This document shows positions 1 to 7,240 of a stretch of DNA of 12,902 nt, piece after piece. A program made the translations under genes and the position numbers. Source of the DNA: Desulfobacterales bacterium. Its GTDB lineage: Bacteria > Desulfobacterota > Desulfobacteria > Desulfobacterales > Desulfobacteraceae. Where the stretch lies: the NCBI GenBank assembly GCA_022361135.1, contig JAKSBM010000741.1, forward strand, positions 1-12,902, given 5' to 3'. The notes beneath the pieces were generated by a model. It saw only the letters and a program-made list of their open reading frames with translations. It had not been told where the DNA came from and ran no database searches. Positions within the stretch are counted from its first letter, which is position 1; every line of letters begins with the position of its first letter.

Positions 1-467
1 ATGTATTGGTAGAGCTTCTGCCCCACGGAAAGGGAGGCGTCCAGGGTCTGCTCCACCGGGGCATTGAACCAGAAGGCAAGGGAGGTGGATATGAACTGGA
101 TGGAAAAGAAAAAAAGAACCGTGGTGGGCAGCAGGGCCAGGATGATGAAGGCCGTTACCAGCCGGGTTTTCAGCTTTGAACCGAAGATATTGTTCTTTTT
201 TTCCGTATAGAGTTTGGCCAGGTTCCTGAAGACCAACAGCAAAAGGGTGAGCAGCAGGAGGAGGTTGATGTTGATGAGGATGAACATCAACACCGTGGAG
301 GAAAGGGGGAAATCCGTTCCAAAGGGACTGATTCGGGTTTCCAGGATGGTGAGCACCCCCACCACCATGAGGATGACCAGGATGATGATCCCTTCCTTTT
401 TCCACCGGGGCCGGGTTTGGGCTTCCAGGTGGGAGGTGTCGGCTTTATCACGCATGGGGCTTGGCAT
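1..467 (-). CDS. NtrY-like membrane sensor histidine kinase, N-terminal part (truncated by window edge)
   Basis: The first 155 residues are visible; the HAMP, PAS and kinase domains would lie beyond the left edge. Three hydrophobic segments are seen, at about residues 25-42, 58-80 and 103-127. Between the second and third is a cytoplasmic loop with the pattern FRNLAKLY (80-87) and FGSKLKTRLV (95-104). That loop is characteristic of the amino terminus of NtrY-type kinases, which sense nitrogen or envelope state and phosphorylate an NtrX-type regulator. The ATG at 465-467 is chosen because it gives the charged N terminus before the first membrane segment; the Shine-Dalgarno (GGAAAA) is weak. 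It lies 66 bases after the DUF4390 stop codon on the same strand, so it is probably in the lpxC transcript. Exact identity cannot be fixed without the catalytic half. Confidence 0.8.
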   Translation of the reverse strand, partial: MPSPMRDKADTSHLEAQTRPRWKKEGIIILVILMVVGVLTILETRISPFGTDFPLSSTVLMFILININLLLLLTLLLLVFRNLAKLYTEKKNNIFGSKLKTRLVTAFIILALLPTTVLFFFSIQFISTSLAFWFNAPVEQTLDASLSVGQKLYQY

Positions 468-509
468 AGACTTGTTTTCCAGGCGGGTGAATGGCCCGGA
501 GGCAACTCA

Positions 510-528
510 CCCGGGGTTCAATCCCGGG
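510..528. other. stem-loop between the DUF4390 gene and the sensor kinase
   Basis: CCCGGG-N7-CCCGGG forms a 6-bp all-GC stem with a 7-base loop, a few bases after the DUF4390 stop codon on the minus strand. No U-tract follows, so it is not a classical terminator. It could be an attenuator or an mRNA processing or stability element. Only the dyad is seen; a function is inferred. Confidence 0.35.
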
Positions 529-533
529 GGGAA

Positions 534-1106
534 TTAATAGGTAAAGTTGACCAGATACCAGTCGGTTTCAAAGTCCCAGAAGGAAACAAAAAAGAAAACA
601 TGGTGGAGGAACAGGGGCAGGGTGACCTTGTCCAATTCCGCCTTGATGCGGATCTGATATTTCTCTCCCTTGACCAGCCCGTCCAAGGGAATGACCGACA
701 GGTTGTCGATTTCGGTCATCCAAGACTTGGCCTGGTCAAAGGATGCTGTTACCGCCGGTTTTTCGTCCTTCCAGGGCCGGGTCACCGTATATTCCTTTTT
801 TAACGAATTGTATTTGATGGTGGAGCGCACCTGGACATCGGCGATGCGTTTGTCAAACCAGGCATCCGAGGTTTTGTACAGGGAGACGTAAAAGGAAAAG
901 GTGGTGGGGACTCCGTTTTGGACCGCCTGGGATATCTTGTCGGAAAAGGCATTGCGAACGTCAAAATAGGTGAGCAGATCGTCCCGGGTGTTGGCCAGTT
1001 TGATATTGGCCAGGACGGCGTTGGTGTCTGCCAGGATGTTGTAGGGAACCACAAGATTCAGCAGGAGAATGAAAATCAGCAGGATCCATGTGGATTTTGA
1101 ACGCAT
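534..1106 (-). CDS. DUF4390 domain-containing exported protein
   Basis: A 190-residue protein of unknown biochemical function. Residues 1-26 form a clear signal peptide: MRSK, a hydrophobic core at about 7-22, and likely cleavage after ILA at 27. The mature protein is therefore expected in the periplasm or at the envelope. The remainder fits the DUF4390 family, with the aromatic C-terminal signature FFFVSFWDFETDWY at 171-184. The reading frame is open up to 1166, but that start would lie inside lpxC and put 20 extra residues before the signal peptide, so the internal ATG at 1104-1106 is preferred. This leaves 22 bases after the lpxC stop. Genes of this family are, to my knowledge, often next to NtrY/NtrX-type two-component genes in deltaproteobacteria, as here. 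A role in envelope sensing is only a guess. Confidence 0.85.
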   Translation of the reverse strand: MRSKSTWILLIFILLLNLVVPYNILADTNAVLANIKLANTRDDLLTYFDVRNAFSDKISQAVQNGVPTTFSFYVSLYKTSDAWFDKRIADVQVRSTIKYNSLKKEYTVTRPWKDEKPAVTASFDQAKSWMTEIDNLSVIPLDGLVKGEKYQIRIKAELDKVTLPLFLHHVFFFVSFWDFETDWYLVNFTY

Positions 1107-1128
1107 AGGCAAATGGCTTTCTGTTTTA

Positions 1129-2004
1129 TTAAACGGTTTCGGGTAGGGAGCCGGTTTCCCAGGCATTCTTATGGTCCAGAAAGTTCTCGATGAATTTATG
1201 GTTCAGGGCATGTCCCGATTTATAGGAGACAATGTGCCCCTGGATGGGCATTCCCAGCAAGGAAAAATCACCCAGGCTGTCCAGCAGTTTGTGCCGGACC
1301 ACTTCATCGGGGAACCGGAATCCGTCCTCGTTCAGCACCTTATCTTTATCAATCACGATGGCGGTGTCAAGTCCTCCGCCCTTGCCCAGGCTGAATTTTT
1401 TGAGCAGTTCGATGTCTTTGACAAAGCCAAAGGTCCGGGCCGGACTGATTTCCCGGACGAAATCGGTTTTCCCATATTCGTATTCCAGGGTCTGCTCCCC
1501 GATGAGGGGGTGGTCAAAATCCACAATGCAGGTGATTTTATAGGTGTCGGCCGGCCGGATTTCCACGAATTTTTCCTGGTCTTCCACCCGGATTTTTTCT
1601 TTGACCATCATGTATTGCCGGGGGAGGGGTTGCCCTTCCAGGCCAGCGCCCCCCAGAACCTCGGCAAAGGCCTTGGCACTTCCGTCCATGACCGGCATTT
1701 CATATTCGTCCATTTCCACCAGGGCATTGTCAATGCCGAATCCGGCAAAGCTGGCCATGAGGTGTTCGATGGTGGAAACAATGGCGCCGTTGCTGCCCAG
1801 TACCGTGGCCAGACTGGTGTCCACCACGTGTTTGAACAGGGCCTGGGTGGGCGGGGTGCCCGGAAGGTCCACCCGCTGGAACCGGATGCCGTAATTGGCC
1901 GGTGCCGGTTTGATGGTGATATTTATTTTTTTCCCCGAATGGACCCCGGTGCCCGACAGGGCCACGGCATGGGCCAGGGTATGTTGCATAATGTAATTGG
2001 TCAT
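1129..2004 (-). CDS. lpxC: UDP-3-O-acyl-N-acetylglucosamine deacetylase (LpxC)
   Basis: This is the zinc enzyme of the first committed step of lipid A synthesis. It deacetylates UDP-3-O-acyl-GlcNAc in the cytoplasm. At 291 residues it is close to the usual length of about 300. The family landmarks are present: SGTGVHSGKK (17-26), the E80-H81 pair with zinc ligand H81 in STIEHLMA, the SPARTFGF stretch, RHKLLDSLGD with zinc ligands H238 and D242 and nearby D246, and the catalytic histidine H265 in SGHALNHKF. The ATG at 2002-2004 is used. The in-frame ATG five codons later would also leave the conserved N terminus intact, and neither has a clear Shine-Dalgarno. LpxC is the first gene of a minus-strand run with DUF4390 and the sensor kinase, and a good promoter lies upstream at 2047-2075. 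Identification is secure. Confidence 0.97.
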   Translation of the reverse strand: MTNYIMQHTLAHAVALSGTGVHSGKKINITIKPAPANYGIRFQRVDLPGTPPTQALFKHVVDTSLATVLGSNGAIVSTIEHLMASFAGFGIDNALVEMDEYEMPVMDGSAKAFAEVLGGAGLEGQPLPRQYMMVKEKIRVEDQEKFVEIRPADTYKITCIVDFDHPLIGEQTLEYEYGKTDFVREISPARTFGFVKDIELLKKFSLGKGGGLDTAIVIDKDKVLNEDGFRFPDEVVRHKLLDSLGDFSLLGMPIQGHIVSYKSGHALNHKFIENFLDHKNAWETGSLPETV

Positions 2005-2046
2005 GGTGTAAATTATGGAATTAAATCAATCAAAAATTGTTTGGTA

Positions 2047-2075
2047 TATATAACGGATTTTAAAAATCATGGCAA
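2047..2075 (-). promoter_or_regulatory. sigma70-type promoter for lpxC
   Basis: Read on the minus strand, TTGCCA (2070-2075) is followed by a 17-base spacer and TATATA (2047-2052). Transcription would begin near 2040, giving a leader of about 36 bases before the lpxC ATG. Both boxes are one or two changes from consensus and the spacing is ideal. Not proven experimentally. Confidence 0.6.
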
Positions 2076-2162
2076 AAGAAATGAGAAAAATCTTTAGCCT
2101 ACCCCGTGAATCTGTTAAAAATATAAGGGTCTTTTTCCCCCTTGCCCTTCCCTTGGAATTCC

Positions 2163-2185
2163 ATCCCTAGCCTGAAACTAGGGAT
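2163..2185. promoter_or_regulatory. perfect dyad with LysR-box geometry in the SDR leader
   Basis: ATCCCTAG-N7-CTAGGGAT is a perfect 8-bp inverted repeat. Its core contains TAG-N7-CTA, which is the T-N11-A pattern of LysR-type regulator boxes (T at 2168, A at 2180). It lies about 125 bases upstream of the SDR gene. A possible -10 box, TATTAT, is at 2201-2206, and no good -35 sits at the right distance, as is common for activator-dependent promoters. The regulator encoded at 3044-3931 is the natural candidate to bind it. The rest of 2076-2309 shows no gene. The dyad and spacing are seen; the binding partner is inferred. Confidence 0.45.
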
Positions 2186-2309
2186 ACCATTGTTAAGCGG
2201 TATTATCTTTTTCCCCCTCGCTTTCTTAATATGCTCCCATGACCGCCCCGGAATGCGGCGGACACTGAGATTAAAAAATACAACCCCAATATAACCAAGG
2301 AGATACGCC

Positions 2310-3029
2310 ATGAAACCCCTTATGATTATTACCGGAGCCTCCTCCGGAATCGGCGAAGCCTGTGCCAAACATTTTTCCGAACTGGGACACCCCCTTTTGC
2401 TGGTGGCCAGACGGATTGACCGCCTCAATGCCCTGGATTTGCCCAACACCCTGTGCAAGGCCGTTGACATCACCGATCTGGACAGTTTCCGGGATGCGGT
2501 TAAGGAAGCCGAAGCCCTTTACGGACCCTGCGACGGGTTGATCAACAATGCGGGCGTCATGCTCCTGGGCCAGGCCGACATCCAGGATCCTGCAGAATGG
2601 AAGACCATGTTTGACGTCAATGTCCTGGGCCTTCTCAACGGGATTCATCTTATCCTGGCCGGCATGAAGGAACGGGGCTGCGGCACCGTGGTTAACATCA
2701 GCTCCATTGCCGGGCGGAAAAGTTTCGGCAACCATGCCGTATACTGCGGCACCAAGTTTGCCGTCCACGCCATCACCGAAACCATCCGTGAAGAAGTGGC
2801 CACCTCGGATGTGCGCTTCATCACCATTGCACCGGGTGCCGTGGAGACCGAACTGCTCAGCCACACCACCTCCCAGGAAATCAAGGATGGGTACGAATCC
2901 TGGAAGACCGACATGGGCGGGGTACTCTGCGCCGATGACATTGCCAGATCCGTTGTTTTTGCCTATACTCAGCCCCAAAATGTCTGCATCCGGGAAATCG
3001 TTCTCGCAGCCACCCGTCAAGAACCCTAG
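2310..3029 (+). CDS. short-chain dehydrogenase/reductase (SDR family)
   Basis: A 239-residue classical SDR, an NAD(P)H-dependent oxidoreductase with a Rossmann fold, expected in the cytoplasm. Seen in order: nucleotide motif TGASSGIG (8-15); ARR (33-35), whose basic residues after the second strand favour NADP(H); NNAG (79-82); N104 in the FDVNVLG helix; and the catalytic S132, Y145 and K149 (NISSIAG, YCGTK). PG follows at 175-176. Length and layout resemble YdfG-like or serine 3-dehydrogenase-like members, but the substrate cannot be read from the sequence. The start is supported by AAGGAG eight bases upstream. It is followed 14 bases later by a LysR-type regulator on the same strand, so the two are probably co-transcribed and the regulator may control this enzyme. 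Confidence 0.92.
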   Translation: MKPLMIITGASSGIGEACAKHFSELGHPLLLVARRIDRLNALDLPNTLCKAVDITDLDSFRDAVKEAEALYGPCDGLINNAGVMLLGQADIQDPAEWKTMFDVNVLGLLNGIHLILAGMKERGCGTVVNISSIAGRKSFGNHAVYCGTKFAVHAITETIREEVATSDVRFITIAPGAVETELLSHTTSQEIKDGYESWKTDMGGVLCADDIARSVVFAYTQPQNVCIREIVLAATRQEP

Positions 3030-3043
3030 TTTTACGAGCGTCC

Positions 3044-3931
3044 ATGGATGACCTGAATCTGGAGCTTCGATTGTTGCGGTACTTTGTTGCCGTCTACGAG
3101 GAAAAGAGTATCACCGCTGCCTCAAAGCGCTGCCACATCTCCCAGCCCTCCCTGTCCAATGCCGTCAGGCAATTGGAGGAAACCCTGGGGACCCAGTTGT
3201 TCATCCGCCACAAAAAAGGGATGGAGATGACGCCTTCTGCACATCATCTCTATCCCTCGGCCCGGAAAATTCTCAAGGATGCCCGGGACCTCTCCCGGCT
3301 CTTTGTCCAGGGCAGGGAGCCCGTTGGCATTGGATTGGGGGTGTTCCCCGACCTAAGCCCCAGCCGGTTGAAGCATTTCCTTCAATGGATTCGTAAAAAC
3401 ATCCCCGGCATTGCACTTGAACTTTTGGATCATGGCGACGATGCCCATGGCCGTTTGACCCTGGATCTTTTCAAGGGCGAAGACGAAATCTTCACCCCCC
3501 TGTGGGAGGAGGATTATCTGGTCTGCCTTCCCCCGGACCATGGTTTGGCCGGGGAGGGTAGAATCACCTCTGCCATGCTCCATGAACACCCCTTCATCGA
3601 ATGTCCCCCCTGCGAAGCCCATCAGCAGACCATGGGAATCCTGGCCGGGGAAGGCATGGAACTCAACATCTCCAGCCGGGCCGAACACAAGGGCCAGGTC
3701 CTCCAGCTTATTAGGGCCGGCTATGGTATTTCCTTCCTACCCCTGGGGGTGGCCGAATACGCCCCGGACATCATCACCCGCCCCTTTGAGGGGCCACGCA
3801 TGTTTCGTCGAATCGGTTTGACCCACCGGGCCGGCGGCCGGGGGGACTCCCCCATTGGTAATTTGGTGGATATTTTAAATTCCGTTGCCCTGGAAGGACT
3901 TCAGGAGGGCTGGGATAACCCATTGAGATAA
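3044..3931 (+). CDS. LysR-family transcriptional regulator
   Basis: A 295-residue protein with the N-terminal winged helix-turn-helix of the LysR family at about residues 8-68. The strongest part is SITAASKRCHISQPSLSNAV (22-41) followed by LEETLGTQLFIR. A periplasmic-binding-like effector domain follows from about residue 92, with conserved stretches such as LVCLPPDH and IRAGYGISFLPLGVAE. The effector region looks slightly shorter than average in its first half. Such proteins usually regulate a neighbouring gene in response to a small ligand. Here the gene follows the SDR gene in the same direction instead of being divergent, so autoregulation through the leader dyad at 2163-2185 is likely. 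The Shine-Dalgarno is poor (GAG), so translation may depend on the upstream gene. Its 3' end overlaps the convergent tetR-type gene by 31 bases. Confidence 0.93.
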   Translation: MDDLNLELRLLRYFVAVYEEKSITAASKRCHISQPSLSNAVRQLEETLGTQLFIRHKKGMEMTPSAHHLYPSARKILKDARDLSRLFVQGREPVGIGLGVFPDLSPSRLKHFLQWIRKNIPGIALELLDHGDDAHGRLTLDLFKGEDEIFTPLWEEDYLVCLPPDHGLAGEGRITSAMLHEHPFIECPPCEAHQQTMGILAGEGMELNISSRAEHKGQVLQLIRAGYGISFLPLGVAEYAPDIITRPFEGPRMFRRIGLTHRAGGRGDSPIGNLVDILNSVALEGLQEGWDNPLR

Positions 3932-4524
3932 AGGTCCATCATTAGTTCCACATCTTCTTCAATGGTTCCCGTCACCTGGGTTAAAATCCGGTGGGACATG
4001 AGGGTATTAATGGAATCCAGGAATAGGGCAGCCACCTTCATGGTGTCCATGGGTTTGAACACTCCCTGGGCCACCCCTTCCTCAAAGGCGCTGGCAAAAA
4101 GTTTTATACAAAACCAATACCAGGAATCCGGATCTCCCACATATTTGTCCGAAGTGTCGAACATGGCATCCTGCATTTGGCGGAAGAGTTCCTTATGACT
4201 CTGTGTCATTTCAAGGGAGATGTGGATGCATTGTTTCAGTTTTTCCCCGGGGGCGGATTTGCCGTTGATGATACGTTGGTATGCCTCTTCCAGGGGGGCG
4301 AAACAATGGGCCACCACCGCCTTTATCAAATCATCCTTGTTTTTGAAGTAAAGATAAACCGTCCCTTTGGCAATGCCCGCTCCGGCGGCCACCCGATCCA
4401 TGGTGAACTTTTTGTTCCCCAGCTCCAGCAGCAGTTCAATGGCGCTTTCGATGATATCATTTCGCACCAGGGCTTCCATTTTCTTTTTCCGTTCCAGTTT
4501 TTTTTGTTGCATGGGGGTGGGCAT
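3901..4524 (-). CDS. TetR/AcrR-family transcriptional regulator
   Basis: A 207-residue regulator with a basic N-terminal arm (KKLERKKK, 8-15) and a TetR-type helix-turn-helix at about 22-68. The typical FTMDRVAAGAGIAKGTVYLYF (40-60) is followed by KNKDDLIKAV. The C-terminal helices form the ligand and dimer domain, which is divergent; the ligand cannot be predicted. The start at 4522-4524 is supported by GGAGA about nine bases upstream. The protein normally would be a repressor, often of its own gene plus one or more targets. A TATAAT box and a pair of TGAC half-sites lie just upstream (4543-4582), and similar boxes occur at the DUF169 promoter. It is divergent from comM and overlaps the LysR gene tail to tail. 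Confidence 0.94.
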   Translation of the reverse strand: MPTPMQQKKLERKKKMEALVRNDIIESAIELLLELGNKKFTMDRVAAGAGIAKGTVYLYFKNKDDLIKAVVAHCFAPLEEAYQRIINGKSAPGEKLKQCIHISLEMTQSHKELFRQMQDAMFDTSDKYVGDPDSWYWFCIKLFASAFEEGVAQGVFKPMDTMKVAALFLDSINTLMSHRILTQVTGTIEEDVELMMDLYLNGLSQPS

Positions 4525-4542
4525 TGGGTGACTTCTCCAAAA

Positions 4543-4582
4543 AAAATGACGATGGGTAAAATTATAGAATCAGGGTCATTTT
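4543..4582. promoter_or_regulatory. candidate operator and -10 region of the tetR-type gene
   Basis: The arms AAAATGAC (4543-4550) and GTCATTTT (4575-4582) are a perfect 8-bp inverted repeat, 24 bases apart. A TATAAT box for the minus strand lies between them at 4561-4566, which would start transcription about 30 bases before the tetR ATG. No convincing -35 was found. An operator surrounding the -10 would suit autorepression. The rest of the 4583-4696 gap before comM shows no gene and no clear plus-strand promoter. Confidence 0.45.
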
Positions 4583-4696
4583 AGTCCTTTCAAGGTCAAA
4601 GTCAAGGCGGGGAAGAAGACAAAACCATAAAAACTTTGGCAGCGTCGGGGAATCCTGGTAGGGTGGGATAATTTCCATGGCAAGGGGGGATTTCCC

Positions 4697-6232
4697 ATGA
4701 TTGCAAGCGTTTGTTCCGGAACCCTTTCCGGTATTGATGCCTTTGTGGTGGCGGTGGAGGTGGACATTTCCAACGGTCTGCCCGCATTCAACATGGTGGG
4801 GCTGGCCGAGGCCTCTGTGCGGGAGAGCAAGGAACGGGTAAAGTCGGCAATCCAGAATTCCGGATTCACCTTTCCCATGGAACGGGTGGTGGTGAATCTG
4901 GCCCCCGGGGACTTGAAAAAAGAAGGCACCGGTTTGGACCTTCCCGTGGCATTGGCATTGATGGCCGCCACCGGTCTGGTTCCCCCCGATCCCATCCAAC
5001 CCTATCTGGTGGTGGGGGAATTATCCCTGGACGGTCAGGTGAAACCGGTCCGCGGCATCCTTTCCCTGGCCTTGGCCGCACAGCGTGCCGGACTCCAGGG
5101 CATGGTGGTGCCCCGGAAAAATGCCGATGAAGCGGCCATGGTTAAGGATCTCAGGATCTATCCCGTGGATCAATTGTCCCAGGTGGTGGAATTCTTCACC
5201 GGCCATACCCCCATTGACCCCCATGAATGGTCCTTCCCCCATGGCGCCCAAGGTAGCCAAAATCCCTTGGCCGGAGATTTCTCCGATGTCCGGGGGCAGG
5301 AACATGCCAAGCGTGCATTGGAGATCGCAGCCGCAGGGGGGCATCACCTACTCATGACCGGACCTCCCGGCTCCGGGAAAAGCATGTTGGCCAAACGGTT
5401 GCCCACCATTATGCCCGCCCCTTCCTTTGAAGAAATTCTGGAGGTGACCCGGATTTATTCCGTCACCGGCCGGTTCAAGGACGGGGTCATGGCCTTCCGC
5501 CCATTTCGCTCCCCCCATCACACCATTTCAGATGCCGGCCTTGTGGGGGGCGGTTCCTCCCCCATGCCCGGGGAAATCAGCCTGGCCCACCACGGGGTGT
5601 TATTCCTGGATGAGCTGCCCGAGTTCCGGCGCAATGTCCTGGAGGTCCTACGTCAACCCATTGAAGATGGGCAGGTGACCATTGCACGGGCCGGTGTTAA
5701 ATCCACCTTCCCCTGTTGCTTTATGATGGTGGCGGCCATGAATCCATGCCCCTGCGGCTTGCTTTCGGATCCGTCCGCTGCCTGCAATTGTACTCCGGCC
5801 CAGGTGGGAAATTATCGGTCACGGATATCCGGCCCGCTTTTGGATCGCATGGATCTTCAATTGGACGTCCCCCGGGTGGATTTCAAGGCATTGATGGAAA
5901 AATCCACCGGAGACTCCTCGGCCCGAATCCGGGATCGGGTTTCCGCTGCCCGGGAAATCCAGAGCCGGCGGTTCCAAAACCTCCCGGTTTTTAACAATGG
6001 CGCCATGGGCAGTGGCATGCTGGATCAATTCTGTGCCCTGGATGCCCAAACCCAGACCCTCCTTGAAACCGCGGCAAAGCGGTTGGGATTTTCGGCACGG
6101 GCCTGCCATTCCATCATCAAGGTGGCCCGGACCATTGCCGACCTGGACGGAGGGGGAGAGATCTCATCCCGCCACCTGGCCGAGGCCGTTCAATACCGAA
6201 GTTTTGACCGGAATGGGCCGTCGTCCATCTAA
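4697..6232 (+). CDS. comM: YifB/ComM family Mg-chelatase-like AAA+ ATPase
   Basis: A full-length 511-residue protein of the ComM/YifB family. In Vibrio cholerae ComM is a hexameric helicase that promotes branch migration during natural transformation; the family is also kept in bacteria not known to be competent. Seen in order: an N-terminal ChlI/Lon-like fold (about 1-165) with LPAFNMVGLAEASVRESKER; Walker A GPPGSGKS (222-229); RPFRSPHHT (268-276); Walker B VLFLDE (301-306); a cysteine cluster NPCPCG with CNC (349-365), a likely metal site; and a C-terminal helical domain with SARACHSIIKVARTIADL. The ATG at 4697 follows a GGGGGG Shine-Dalgarno about eight bases away. It stands alone on the plus strand between two minus-strand genes. 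No other competence gene is seen in the window. Confidence 0.97.
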   Translation: MIASVCSGTLSGIDAFVVAVEVDISNGLPAFNMVGLAEASVRESKERVKSAIQNSGFTFPMERVVVNLAPGDLKKEGTGLDLPVALALMAATGLVPPDPIQPYLVVGELSLDGQVKPVRGILSLALAAQRAGLQGMVVPRKNADEAAMVKDLRIYPVDQLSQVVEFFTGHTPIDPHEWSFPHGAQGSQNPLAGDFSDVRGQEHAKRALEIAAAGGHHLLMTGPPGSGKSMLAKRLPTIMPAPSFEEILEVTRIYSVTGRFKDGVMAFRPFRSPHHTISDAGLVGGGSSPMPGEISLAHHGVLFLDELPEFRRNVLEVLRQPIEDGQVTIARAGVKSTFPCCFMMVAAMNPCPCGLLSDPSAACNCTPAQVGNYRSRISGPLLDRMDLQLDVPRVDFKALMEKSTGDSSARIRDRVSAAREIQSRRFQNLPVFNNGAMGSGMLDQFCALDAQTQTLLETAAKRLGFSARACHSIIKVARTIADLDGGGEISSRHLAEAVQYRSFDRNGPSSI

Positions 6233-6375
6233 CTGCGAATTGCGGGAAGGGTTTTCCCTGAATTATTGATGCCTGTGGTGAAGGGCCAACCTGCCTTTCT
6301 CACCGGGAATCCTTTGACACAGATTGTTCCAGTCGGCCGACATCCCGATCAAAAATGCCCCTTTTGCATTGTGGG

Positions 6376-6442
6376 TCACCCCGGCCCGCCACACCGCGTC
6401 CGATTTCGGCATGGTTCCGTATCTGTCTTTGGGCCGGGGTGA
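6376..6442. repeat. 12-bp perfect inverted repeat in the comM/DUF169 intergenic region
   Basis: TCACCCCGGCCC (6376-6387) and GGGCCGGGGTGA (6431-6442) are perfect reverse complements enclosing 43 bases, six bases beyond the DUF169 stop codon. As RNA this would be a very stable closing stem. The loop can form only short inner pairings, such as CCG-N4-CGG. A smaller dyad, AATGC-N7-GCATT, lies just to the left (about 6353-6370). There is no T-run directly after either arm, so a classical terminator is doubtful. The rest of 6233-6375 holds a weak GGGAA/TTCCC hairpin after comM and no clear gene. Confidence 0.6.
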
Positions 6443-6447
6443 AATCC

Positions 6448-7212
6448 TTATTTTTTCGGGGCCACCATCCGTTTTTTTATTTTTTCCCAGATATAGGTGT
6501 TGAGAAAGCAATCATCCATGTTCCCCACCATGGTTTCCAGGCGGGGCAGTGGAATGCTGATGCTCATCAGGCCCTGCTTCACGCAGCCCCGGGCCGGGGG
6601 ATCAAACAATCCCAGGACCGCACGGGGATTGTCCGACTCCAGTTCCTTCATGGCAAAGCCGATGACGCCGTCGCAACCGGATCCAAAGGGGGCAATGGCG
6701 CCGCCGTTGGGATCCACAAGGTCATAATTGGCCAGGGTGTGAAGTCCGGCCAGGGCATCGGGGGTGCAGAAAAAGGTGATCACCTGGGGATGATCTTCCG
6801 GGGTGAGCTGATCCCAGCGCTTGAAAACCAGATATTTTCCCTGGGCCGGCTTGGGGGGATTGGTCATCATCATGCCCTGGACACAGGCCCTATTCTTTTT
6901 AAACCGTTCCACCTGGGTGAGGAAGTCGATCATGTGTTCAACCTCTTCCTCCGTTGGCGGGGTACCGAAACCCAGGGTTCCGGTGGCGCCGGGACAGCCG
7001 AAATTATCCTGGTTGAATGCCCGGGGTTTCCCCGCACGAACCGGGGCCATCTGGCTGAATATGCAGGTGTACCCCCGATTGTTTTCCTTGGGCTTTTCCG
7101 GGAAATCCGCCCCATGGAGTTCATCGCTGTAAAACGCTGCCAGGGGAAGTTCTTCACCGGGAAAATAATGGGTCCATTTCCGTGTGAATGTGTTTAAAAA
7201 ATTGGAATCCAT
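6448..7212 (-). CDS. DUF169 (COG2043) domain-containing protein
   Basis: A 254-residue protein that I place in the DUF169/COG2043 family, common in anaerobes and of unknown function. Six cysteines are visible, C50, C73, C110, C149, C180 and C210. They include FGCPGA (71-76) and GSGC (177-180), which resemble the conserved motifs of the family and could bind a metal or cofactor; that is inference. No signal peptide or membrane segment is seen, so it is probably cytoplasmic. The frame opens at an ATG at 7227, but the second ATG (7210-7212) is preceded by a perfect AAGGAGG five bases away, so it is chosen; the upstream ATG overlaps that ribosome site. A single-gene transcript with its own strong promoter is likely. 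TGAC boxes at that promoter resemble those of the tetR-type gene. Confidence 0.85.
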   Translation of the reverse strand: MDSNFLNTFTRKWTHYFPGEELPLAAFYSDELHGADFPEKPKENNRGYTCIFSQMAPVRAGKPRAFNQDNFGCPGATGTLGFGTPPTEEEVEHMIDFLTQVERFKKNRACVQGMMMTNPPKPAQGKYLVFKRWDQLTPEDHPQVITFFCTPDALAGLHTLANYDLVDPNGGAIAPFGSGCDGVIGFAMKELESDNPRAVLGLFDPPARGCVKQGLMSISIPLPRLETMVGNMDDCFLNTYIWEKIKKRMVAPKK

Positions 7213-7240
7213 CTCTGCCTCCTTCATGTTGTTGCAGAAT

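Noticed and set aside
1107..1166. Longer start of the DUF4390 protein
   Set aside because: It would overlap the end of lpxC and place 20 residues ahead of an evident signal peptide.
1171..2097. 308-codon plus-strand frame opposite lpxC
   Set aside because: It is antisense to a clear LpxC with all zinc and catalytic residues, has no ribosome site, and its translation resembles no family. Long antisense frames arise from codon bias.
2271..3020. 249-codon minus-strand frame opposite the SDR gene
   Set aside because: The plus-strand frame has the complete SDR catalytic and cofactor motifs and an AAGGAG site; this one is a shadow.
6355..7197. 280-codon plus-strand frame opposite DUF169
   Set aside because: The minus-strand gene has a perfect Shine-Dalgarno, a strong promoter and family motifs; this frame has none of them.
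7213..7227. Upstream ATG of the DUF169 gene
   Set aside because: The perfect AAGGAGG lies between this ATG and the next, so the downstream ATG at 7210-7212 is the likely start.
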